In this document: positions 25,673-31,914 of the stretch, piece after piece
Position numbering within the stretch: position 1 is the stretch's first letter
How the letters are laid out: every line of letters begins with the position of its first letter
Source: a virus
Direction: 5' to 3' (one strand)
IMG/VR virus record: IMGVR_UViG_3300011116_000399
Span: 1 to 58,158 of that record
DNA length: 58,158 bases
Made by a program: the position numbers and the translations under genes
The notes under the pieces: model-generated
What the model saw: only the letters and a program-made list of their open reading frames with translations
Database searches by the model: none
What the model was told of the DNA's origin: nothing

Positions 25673-26385
25673 GCATTAGGTGGATTACAAAAGTTTGGGC
25701 AGATTCGCCTTATGACGGAACCAAACTTTTAATTCATCTTGCGCTCGCAGATATTTCTCACGATGACGGAAGATTCTTTGCCTCTCAGTCAAACCTTGCT
25801 TCCAAGGGTAGATGCTCGGTTGAGTATGTCCGAAAGGTCATCAACGAGATGATTGCCGACGGTCACCTAAAAATTATTACCAAGGGTAACTCCCGAGGTA
25901 ACGCAACTGTCTACCAGTTGTTATGGAAGAAACTCCCCAACTCAGTAGGGGACGAACAAAGTTTAGGAGGGGTAGAACTCCCCAACTCAGATACCCTCAA
26001 CTCCCCAACTTTGGAGGTTCAACTCCCCAACTCCACTCCGTACCATCCGTCCTATACATCCGTCCTATCTACAACGAAGAGTGACGAAACTGCTATCGCA
26101 GTTGTCGCACTCTCTGAAGCAGTAGCAAGAAAATGGTGGGAGAAGCAAAGAGTTAAACCATTGGGTAAAAGTGCTTGGCACTCTTTACTAGCAATCTGCC
26201 AAGCGGCAGAGAAGCGAGGCTACACAGCCGAACAAATTGAACAGGCGTTAGATTACATAGGCACAGTTCCATCTATGAGACAGATGGACTTAGTTCTAAG
26301 GGGAGTAGGTGTTAAAACAAAACATGAGCAATCAGCAATTAGAGCCATCGAATTATCAGAAAAACTCCGCAATGAGTCTCTCTGA
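25669..26385 (+). CDS. replication initiator-like wHTH protein carrying iterons
   Basis: 238 residues from GTG 25669; translation upstream of it in this frame shadows the previous gene. Residues 1-85 are a helix-turn-helix domain (FFASQSNLASKGRCSVEYVR, KVINEMIADGHLKIITKG). A Pro/Asn/Ser linker follows, encoded by four AACTCCCCAACT repeats. The C-terminal helical domain (KWWEKQRVKPLGKSAWHSLL) is of the type found in phage replisome organisers. Like lambda O, it may bind the repeats inside its own gene and load the helicase. Confidence 0.75.
   Translation: MSIRWITKVWADSPYDGTKLLIHLALADISHDDGRFFASQSNLASKGRCSVEYVRKVINEMIADGHLKIITKGNSRGNATVYQLLWKKLPNSVGDEQSLGGVELPNSDTLNSPTLEVQLPNSTPYHPSYTSVLSTTKSDETAIAVVALSEAVARKWWEKQRVKPLGKSAWHSLLAICQAAEKRGYTAEQIEQALDYIGTVPSMRQMDLVLRGVGVKTKHEQSAIRAIELSEKLRNESL
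25931..26034 (+). repeat. four iterons AACTCCCCAACT, candidate replication origin
   Basis: Copies start at 25931, 25976, 25999 and 26021, so the spacings are 45, 23 and 22 bases (two turns or four turns of the helix). They lie within the initiator-like gene. Such phased direct repeats are how lambda O and plasmid Rep origins are built. A 13-base tandem repeat (26044-26068) follows. Confidence 0.65.
26044..26068 (+). repeat. tandem repeat CATCCGTCCTAT
   Basis: Two copies, 26044-26055 and 26057-26068, directly downstream of the iterons. Possibly part of the same origin. Confidence 0.6.
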
Positions 26386-26770
26386 CATAGCAGTCCTTGT
26401 GGGCTTCATCGGGATTTACGATTTACGAATTCAGGTAGATGAGTTAAAGGTTCGTGCATGGGCAGAATCTTTTGATTCAGATTTACCATTACAGGAAGCG
26501 AAGCGAATTGTTTCTTGGCATTATGCAAACTTTGACACGGCTATCCAACCATCACACATAAACAAAGAGTGGCGTCGTAGGATGTCTGATGAAAGAGAAA
26601 GAGAAAAAAGCCGTCTACTAAGTTTAGAGTTTGAGGAACGAGAAAAACAAAAAGCATCTCCTGAAGTTATTGCTAAATGGAAAAAAGAGTTTCGGGAGTA
26701 CATGGAAAGAAACAGGGTGACAGATGCTCCGTTGGAAACAGATAGCGGGACGATGGCACCTGACGCATGA
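26372..26770 (+). CDS. helicase-loader-like/replication accessory protein
   Basis: 132 residues from ATG 26372 (a start at 26324 is also possible; neither has a clear RBS). The pattern IAVLVGFIGIYDLRIQVDEL, KVRAWAESFDSDLPLQEAKR and ANFDTAIQPSHINKEWRRRM matches small phage proteins annotated as replicative helicase loader/inhibitor-like. A charged helix with EREKSRLLSLEFEEREKQK follows. It overlaps the initiator gene by 14 bases. Confidence 0.65.
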   Translation: MSLSDIAVLVGFIGIYDLRIQVDELKVRAWAESFDSDLPLQEAKRIVSWHYANFDTAIQPSHINKEWRRRMSDEREREKSRLLSLEFEEREKQKASPEVIAKWKKEFREYMERNRVTDAPLETDSGTMAPDA

Positions 26771-26915
26771 AGATGTTTCGATTTGTCGATTGGTATTACA
26801 GATGGAGATTCAAACGACGGCAAAGGTATGCCCTGCTTGCTTGGACGCCCTCGCAGACGAGAGACTCCAATGGCAAACCCTAAACTTAAAGTTGATGATA
26901 AGACTCGATTCCTAG
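26724..26915 (+). CDS. short zinc-binding-like protein (low certainty)
   Basis: 63 residues overlapping the previous and following genes in another frame. The middle 'GRWHL......S.C..VL......KVCPACLDAL' resembles tiny actinophage proteins with H-x-C and CxxC positions. No good RBS. It may be an overlapping gene or a chance frame. Confidence 0.4.
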   Translation: MLRWKQIAGRWHLTHEDVSICRLVLQMEIQTTAKVCPACLDALADERLQWQTLNLKLMIRLDS

Positions 26916-27238
26916 TTCTCGCTAGAGCCTTTTACAAATGTGAAAGATGTGGCAGAGATTTTTTAGGTTATCCAGTCTCAGTTCATCATCGGCGCCCAAG
27001 AATGATGGGCGGAAGTAAAAACCAAGAACTTCATAAATCAGCGAATCTTATTGTTTTATGCGGTACTGGAACTTCAGGTTGTCACGGTTGGGTTGAGTCT
27101 AATCGTGATAAGGCTAGGGAGTTAGGTTACCTAATTCAAAAGGTTGAGTCGGCTGAAGAGATACCTTTTCAGGATAACAACGGACTTTGGTGGTACTTGG
27201 ATAACTACGGCAGAAAGAGACAACTTGACATTGCTTAA
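26870..27238 (+). CDS. HNH endonuclease
   Basis: 122 residues from ATG 26870 (an in-frame ATG at 26828 is possible). ARAFYKCERCGRDFLGYPVS and VHHRRPRMMGGSKNQELHKS, then NLIVLCGTGTSGCHGWVES, give the CxxC, HH, N and C..H motif of HNH nucleases with a zinc site. Phage HNH enzymes often aid terminase cleavage or recombination; some are selfish. Here it lies in the replication block, not next to the terminase. Confidence 0.85.
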   Translation: MANPKLKVDDKTRFLVLARAFYKCERCGRDFLGYPVSVHHRRPRMMGGSKNQELHKSANLIVLCGTGTSGCHGWVESNRDKARELGYLIQKVESAEEIPFQDNNGLWWYLDNYGRKRQLDIA

Positions 27239-27259
27239 CCTGTACCTCACCTTTAAGTC

Positions 27260-27667
27260 ATGGATTGCTTATGTTATGCGGACGACGCTGAACAACTCAT
27301 CTATCGACTTGAGTTGGCTCAACGCCCATGGACGACAAACGCAGAGCGCTCAGGCAATCGATGGGAAAGAGCAAAACTTACAAAAGAGTGGCGCTCGGCT
27401 TTTCAACTACTGGCTAAATATGAGAAGATACCCCCTATGGCGTGGATTAGCGTCACCGTTGAACCTCACCAAAAAGGCGGGAGGCTTCAAGATGTAGGTG
27501 CATGTAATCCAGCAGTCAAAGCGGCTATCGACGGAATTGTTGATGCAGGAGTTCTTCCTGATGACTCTTCAAAATTTCTTCGTTCGTTAATTTTTCTGCC
27601 ACCACAGAACGACAGAAATTCTTTAGTGCTTTACATTCGAGGAGCGAGGAAAGAGAGGAAAGTATGA
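27260..27667 (+). CDS. rusA: RusA-like Holliday-junction resolvase
   Basis: 135 residues. The pattern RPWTTNAERSGNRWERAKLT, KEWRSAFQLLA, then QDVGACNPAVKAAIDGIVDA and GVLPDDSSKFLRSLIF, follows RusA-family enzymes, including the acidic residues in D-x-x-x-C-N, IDG and PDD. It resolves recombination junctions before packaging. The stop overlaps the next start (ATGA). Confidence 0.8.
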   Translation: MDCLCYADDAEQLIYRLELAQRPWTTNAERSGNRWERAKLTKEWRSAFQLLAKYEKIPPMAWISVTVEPHQKGGRLQDVGACNPAVKAAIDGIVDAGVLPDDSSKFLRSLIFLPPQNDRNSLVLYIRGARKERKV

Positions 27668-27870
27668 ACTGGAGTTTAATATGGACAGTAGTTGGTTTAG
27701 CCATTGCCAGTTTTTTTATTTTGCCGATTTACATTGGTTACATAATTGCTTACAAAAAAGCAATGCTAAAAATTGAATTGGAGTTCGTTGCAACAGCGAA
27801 TCACATTCACAAAAAAGTAAAGTTTGATGATGCAGTCGAACGCCTGTTCGAAGAAGGAGAAGCGATATGA
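27664..27870 (+). CDS. small membrane protein
   Basis: 68 residues. One N-terminal membrane segment (WTVVGLAIASFFILPIYIGY) and a cytoplasmic helical tail. ATGA overlaps at both ends place it in the same transcript as rusA and the HTH gene. Function unknown. Confidence 0.7.
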   Translation: MNWSLIWTVVGLAIASFFILPIYIGYIIAYKKAMLKIELEFVATANHIHKKVKFDDAVERLFEEGEAI

Positions 27871-28166
27871 GTACAGTAATGGAAGCAACAGAGTTAGACG
27901 GTAAAGGACTAGGTGAGGTCAAACTTCTAACAGATGCGATTCGTACCCACCAGTCGCAGATTCAAGACTTAGGTAAAAGACGCAAGCAGTTGATTCTTAG
28001 ATTACGAAAACAAAGAATCACTTACCGAGAGATTGCTGAAGCCATGGGTGTATCAGAGCAGTTAATTTACAAAATTATCCGCAACGATATTGAAAGAGTT
28101 CCTGAGTACGACAACGAAGGAAACCTAATTCGTAGACGAGGACGACCAGCGAAACAATTAGCCTAA
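27867..28166 (+). CDS. HTH protein with C-terminal AT-hook
   Basis: 99 residues. A helical N-terminus is followed by a sigma-region-4-like HTH (KQRITYREIAEAMGVSEQLI, YKIIRND) and by a minor-groove AT-hook-like end (IRRRGRPAKQL). Directly upstream of, and overlapping (TAATG), the cytosine methyltransferase. It may regulate or target the modification genes. Confidence 0.75.
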   Translation: MSTVMEATELDGKGLGEVKLLTDAIRTHQSQIQDLGKRRKQLILRLRKQRITYREIAEAMGVSEQLIYKIIRNDIERVPEYDNEGNLIRRRGRPAKQLA

Positions 28167-29137
28167 TGAAGTTCATAGAACTTTTTGCAGGTATTGGAGC
28201 CTTTCGACTTGGACTTGAAAGAACGGGTCATGAGTGCGTTTGGGCTAACGAATGGTTAGAGAGACCTAGGAGTATTTATGCAAGAAACTTCGGACACCAA
28301 CCTGACGGACGAGATATTAGAAATGTTTCCGCTGGAGACATTCCTGATGCCGACCTCCTCGTTGGCGGATTCCCTTGTGCGACTTTTTCAGTTGCAGGAA
28401 AGCGAACTGGATTCTCCTTGGATGACACCCGAGGGACACTCGCTTTTGAAATGTTTAGACTCGCTCACGAAAAATCAATACCGTATATCCTCTTTGAGAA
28501 TGTCAAAGGACTCCTCAATCACGACGGAGGAAGAACATTCGAAATCATCCTCGAAGTCTTGGATGGCTTGGGGTATGACTGTCAATGGGAATTGCTTAAC
28601 AGCGAAAATTTTGGAGTCCCACAACACAGAGAACGGGTATTCCTTATCGGACATCTTAGAGGAAACCCCCGACCAAAAGTATTTCCTATCGGACGAGCAA
28701 GTAACAGAAATCTTGAGACGGACAAAACAAAACAAAATGGAAGGTCGGGGTTTTTCTCCAACATTTCTCCAACACTAGATGCTCATTATTACAAAGGTGG
28801 GAACTCACGACCTTATGTATCAGTACAGGCAGTTGTGAATCCATCAATAAAAGTAAAGAATCAAAACGGGAGGTTAATAAAAAATCATAACGAATCAAGT
28901 TTCACTTTGACTGCAACCGACATACATGGAGTTGCGTTAGATGATGGAACAAAAATAAAATTAAGAAAATTAACCCCTTTGGAGTGCGAGCGCCTTCAAG
29001 GATTACCCGATGGATGGACGGAGTTCTACGAAGATGGAAGAAGAGTTTCAGATTCCGAAAGATACGAACGATGCGGACGGACAATCACTATCCCAGTCGT
29101 GGAAGCGATTGGTAGAAAACTTCATGACTTCTACTGA
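28166..29137 (+). CDS. DNA (cytosine-5) methyltransferase-like enzyme with Arg in motif X; candidate carboxymethyltransferase
   Basis: 323 residues, close to M.HhaI in length. Motif I FAGIGAFRLGL (7-17), motif IV GGFPCATFSVAG with catalytic Cys71, motif VI ENV (111-113), motif VIII QHRERVFLIG (153-162) and motif IX KLTPLECERLQGLPDGW (268-284) are all present. Motif X should read GNSVVxxVxxxIG but here reads CGRTITIPVVEAIG, so the near-invariant Asn is Arg305 (codon CGG 29078-29080). From memory, changing the equivalent Asn374 of M.MpeI to Lys/Arg allows carboxy-SAM as cofactor. The next gene, overlapping by 14 bases, encodes a CmoA-like protein. Inference: it transfers a carboxymethyl group to cytosine. 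Ordinary methylation remains the alternative. Confidence 0.85.
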   Translation: MKFIELFAGIGAFRLGLERTGHECVWANEWLERPRSIYARNFGHQPDGRDIRNVSAGDIPDADLLVGGFPCATFSVAGKRTGFSLDDTRGTLAFEMFRLAHEKSIPYILFENVKGLLNHDGGRTFEIILEVLDGLGYDCQWELLNSENFGVPQHRERVFLIGHLRGNPRPKVFPIGRASNRNLETDKTKQNGRSGFFSNISPTLDAHYYKGGNSRPYVSVQAVVNPSIKVKNQNGRLIKNHNESSFTLTATDIHGVALDDGTKIKLRKLTPLECERLQGLPDGWTEFYEDGRRVSDSERYERCGRTITIPVVEAIGRKLHDFY

Positions 29138-29771
29138 GCCATTTTCGTTTGACACGATAAAAAACTTTGATGAGCATATCGCTCAATCAATCCCCAACTA
29201 TCAAACGCTGACTGAAGCAATCTGTGACCTGAGTACATACTTCATGACTGAAGATACCCAAGTGATTGACCTTGGTTGCTCAACTGGAAAACTTTTAGAA
29301 AGACTTCCTCACCGTGGTAGAAAAGTTGGCATCGATATAGCCGATAACCTTTTGCCTGAGTCCCATGATGAGACTTTATACATCCGCCGAGACTTAAGAG
29401 CCATAGAGAATTTTGGTAAGTCCAGTTTGATTCTTTCAATCTTCACCCTGCAATTCATTCCATACGAAGACCGACCAAACATCCTGAGTAACATCTATGA
29501 ATCTCTAGTTGAGGGTGGGGCTTTTATATGGGCTGAGAAAGTCCGAGAGGAAGACGGGGAACTAGAGCAAGCCATCAATGGCGCCTTTTTTGACTTCAAG
29601 CGTAAGGCTTTTACGCCCGAGCAGATATTAAACAAAGAGCGAGACTTGAGACCAATCATGAAAGTCAATTCATCTGTTAGGAATCAGATATTGGCTGAGA
29701 ACGCTGGCTTCACAGTTGGCACAATGTTTTGGAAGTTCTACAATTTCGAAGCGTGGATTTACATTAAATGA
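29124..29771 (+). CDS. CmoA-like carboxy-SAM synthase homologue
   Basis: 215 residues from ATG 29124, inside the end of the methyltransferase gene; upstream in-frame codons shadow that gene. It follows E. coli CmoA along its length: FSFDTIKNFDEHIAQSIPNY, QVIDLGCSTGKLL (SAM site), FTLQFIP, GGAFIWAEKV, FFDFKRKAFTPEQIL and FWKFYNF. CmoA converts SAM plus prephenate to carboxy-SAM. E. coli Arg199, which binds the cofactor carboxylate, aligns to Glu172 with Arg173 next to it, so the key contact may be shifted by one. CmoA normally serves tRNA wobble-uridine modification with CmoB; no CmoB is seen here, but a C5-methyltransferase is adjacent. Confidence 0.8.
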   Translation: MTSTEPFSFDTIKNFDEHIAQSIPNYQTLTEAICDLSTYFMTEDTQVIDLGCSTGKLLERLPHRGRKVGIDIADNLLPESHDETLYIRRDLRAIENFGKSSLILSIFTLQFIPYEDRPNILSNIYESLVEGGAFIWAEKVREEDGELEQAINGAFFDFKRKAFTPEQILNKERDLRPIMKVNSSVRNQILAENAGFTVGTMFWKFYNFEAWIYIK

Positions 29772-30955
29772 AAGCGAAGATAAAAGTTGGTCAAGTTGCT
29801 TCAGTTGCTATCTCATCCCTTGAGGCGTACCCGACAAATCCTCGTCGTGGCGATATTGAAGCGATTGCTCAGTCACTCAAAGCCCATGGGCAGTACAGAC
29901 CGATTGTTGTTCAGATTGGTTCGAATTTTATCTTGGCAGGGAATCACACCTACAAAGCGGCAAAGAAACTTGGCTGGAAGAAAATCAAAATAACCTATGT
30001 CGATGTAGATGAAGAGAGCGCTCGCAAGATTGTCTTGGCTGATAATCGCATGACCGACCTTGCGACCTATAACGAACCTCTATTGAAATCTTTACTCTCA
30101 GCCCTACCTGAGTTAGAAGGAACAGGGTTCACTAAAGCCGAGGTTGAGATTTTAGATAGGTTAAGTAAGGGCGATGACAAAACTAGCGTTGGAGATTCTA
30201 AGTCTTTACCTAGCGACCCTGAAGTAAAGATTAGCGCTTGGAAGTTTACAGTTGAGATGGATGCCTATAAAGCGTGGAAAGAACAACTCTACATAGATGC
30301 ACCGACAAAACAGAAAGCCATCCGAGCCATCAAAGACAGATTAGGACTACCTGAACCCAAGCCAGTTAAACCTGAACCTGAGGGTGAGCGTTCTGAGATT
30401 GAGGTAAGCGATGTTGAGACAGTTGGCATCAACGAGATTAAAGTCCATCCGCTAAATCCTAGAGAGGGCGATATAGGCTCAATCATTCAGTCCCTTGAGG
30501 TAATGGGTCAGTATCGACCTATCGTGGTCAATAAAACTACTAAACACATCCTTTCAGGAAATCACACATATCAAGCGGCGGTTCAGTTAGGATGGGAAAA
30601 GATTGCAGTTCATTGGGTCGATGTCGATGATGTTGAGGAGATAAAAATTCTTATTGTCGATAACCGAACCTCTGACCTAGCAACTTATGACCCACAGGAA
30701 CTAAATAAACTTCTGACGACAACTGGCTTGCGGGGAACAGGCTTTAGTCCCGAAGAGGTTGCCGAAATCTTGGGTGGGGGAAAATCCAAGCCTGGGCATA
30801 TTCCTGTGGGTCGTACAACAATTCGGGTTGGCGAACACACTATGAGAGTTCATACCGAAGACCTAAATGAATGGGCTAACACCATAAATGGCTGGAAAGA
30901 TATTGCCGAGTTATTATTTATTCCTATTGAGGCATGTACAACCGAGGTAGAATAA
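29768..30955 (+). CDS. double ParB/Srx-like domain protein
   Basis: 395 residues, ATGA overlap with the CmoA-like gene. Two ParB N-terminal-type domains in tandem: residues about 12-135 (YPTNPRRGDIEAIAQSLKAH, LAGNHTYKAAKKLGW) and about 215-330 (HPLNPREGDIGSIIQSLEVM, LSGNHTYQAAVQLGW). Both have GNHT where chromosomal ParB has GERR. The two repeats are more like each other than like ParB. Such proteins are frequent next to phage DNA methylases; nuclease, CTP-binding or DNA-marking roles are possible. Confidence 0.8.
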   Translation: MKAKIKVGQVASVAISSLEAYPTNPRRGDIEAIAQSLKAHGQYRPIVVQIGSNFILAGNHTYKAAKKLGWKKIKITYVDVDEESARKIVLADNRMTDLATYNEPLLKSLLSALPELEGTGFTKAEVEILDRLSKGDDKTSVGDSKSLPSDPEVKISAWKFTVEMDAYKAWKEQLYIDAPTKQKAIRAIKDRLGLPEPKPVKPEPEGERSEIEVSDVETVGINEIKVHPLNPREGDIGSIIQSLEVMGQYRPIVVNKTTKHILSGNHTYQAAVQLGWEKIAVHWVDVDDVEEIKILIVDNRTSDLATYDPQELNKLLTTTGLRGTGFSPEEVAEILGGGKSKPGHIPVGRTTIRVGEHTMRVHTEDLNEWANTINGWKDIAELLFIPIEACTTEVE

Positions 30956-30959
30956 ACCC

Positions 30960-31091
30960 ATGAAGATTACCGTAAAGATTGAACGAGAGAAGAAAGAGTT
31001 CATAGATACCTCCTGCTTCCATTGCGGTAAGTCCTTGAAGATTCATGAGCGAAACATCCGAGCAGTTAATTTCTGCGATGGTTGTAAATGA
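30960..31091 (+). CDS. small zinc-ribbon protein
   Basis: 43 residues, start two bases after the previous stop. Two CxxC pairs (SCFHCGKSLKIHERN, FCDGCK) form a zinc ribbon. Probably a small regulatory protein; too short for more. Confidence 0.7.
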   Translation: MKITVKIEREKKEFIDTSCFHCGKSLKIHERNIRAVNFCDGCK

Positions 31092-31099
31092 GGAGACAC

Positions 31100-31228
31100 A
31101 TGGAAAAGAAAATAGGACGATACTGGTTCGCTTGGGGACGCACTAGCGGATTCGCTTTAGGGTTCTGCATTGATAAATACCATTGGACTATTGACTTGGG
31201 ATTTTGGTACATAGGGCAGGAGTTCTAG
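31100..31228 (+). CDS. small conserved phage protein
   Basis: 42 residues, RBS GAGGAG five bases before the start. The sequence IGRYWFAWGRTSGFALGFCI, then DKYHWTIDLGFWYIGQEF, is a recurrent aromatic-rich small protein of phages; role unknown. Stop overlaps the GTG of the terminase small subunit. Confidence 0.7.
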   Translation: MEKKIGRYWFAWGRTSGFALGFCIDKYHWTIDLGFWYIGQEF

Positions 31229-31746
31229 TGGCAACGGCAGTAGTGAAAAAGCAACCCGCTAAACCAAAGGGGCGACCTCAAGGGACGACGGTTCTTCTTG
31301 ATGATACAAAGCGAGAAGAGTTAATCAATTTGATTGTGCTTGGTCTGCCTGTAAACAAAGCGGTAGCCATGGTGAACATTGCTGAGTCCACTTTCTATAA
31401 CTGGATGAGCCGTGGAATGGTCGAGCGGGATAGGCTGGCAACGATTCCTGATGCTAAACCTAAACCCGAGGAGAAAATATATTTGGATTTTTTGGAGTCA
31501 CTCACACGGGCGAGAGCGGAGGCAATCGCTAAAAAAGTTGCAGTCGTATCAAGTGCGGCAAGCCAAGGAGACTGGAAAGCCTCGGCTTGGTGGCTTGAGC
31601 GTCAAGTACCTGAAGACTTTGGCAAGGTAGATAAACAGGAAGTGATGTCTCATTCTGTGTCAGAGGTCAAAGTTACAATCACCATGGGAGAACTCCAAGA
31701 GAAAATAGCCAAGGTTTTAGAATCCCGTAAAACGAAAAGCGCATGA
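31228..31746 (+). CDS. terminase small subunit-like DNA-binding protein
   Basis: 172 residues from GTG 31228 behind GGCAGGAG. Helix-turn-helix of the homeodomain-like type (VNKAVAMVNIAESTFYNWMS, RGMVERDR) and a C-terminal QGDWKASAWWLERQVPEDFG motif typical of small terminases. It recognises the packaging start and delivers DNA to the large subunit two genes downstream. Confidence 0.8.
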   Translation: MATAVVKKQPAKPKGRPQGTTVLLDDTKREELINLIVLGLPVNKAVAMVNIAESTFYNWMSRGMVERDRLATIPDAKPKPEEKIYLDFLESLTRARAEAIAKKVAVVSSAASQGDWKASAWWLERQVPEDFGKVDKQEVMSHSVSEVKVTITMGELQEKIAKVLESRKTKSA

Positions 31747-31749
31747 GAA

Positions 31750-31914
31750 ATGACCCCATGCCGTCATGTTTATGAATATGTCAATGCTTCGATATGTCCC
31801 GATTGCGGAAAAGATACTCATGAGCCAAACTGGGAGCAGATAAACAAAGCCAATAAAAAATGGCGCAAGGATAATCCTGATGCGTGGCGACAAGTTGGAT
31901 GGTGGAGTATCTAG
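31750..31914 (+). CDS. small zinc-finger protein between terminase genes
   Basis: 54 residues: PCRHVYEYVNASICPDCGKD, then EPNWEQINKANKKWRKDNPD. One C-x-H/CxxC zinc site. Starts three bases after the small terminase stop and its stop TAG overlaps the GTG of the large terminase. Frequent partner of terminase in actinophages. Confidence 0.7.
   Translation: MTPCRHVYEYVNASICPDCGKDTHEPNWEQINKANKKWRKDNPDAWRQVGWWSI

Noticed and set aside
26767-26883. 38-codon Arg/Trp/Tyr-rich frame starting at 26767
   Set aside because: No RBS, overlaps two better frames, composition unlike other genes here.
27144-27497. 117-codon frame overlapping HNH and RusA genes
   Set aside because: Conflicts with two well-supported genes and shows no motif.
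28278-28778. 166-codon plus-strand frame inside the methyltransferase gene
   Set aside because: Out-of-frame shadow of conserved catalytic motifs; no RBS.
29768-30955. plasmid-like partition system
   Set aside because: No ParA and no parS-like cluster seen; the GNHT motifs differ from partition ParB.
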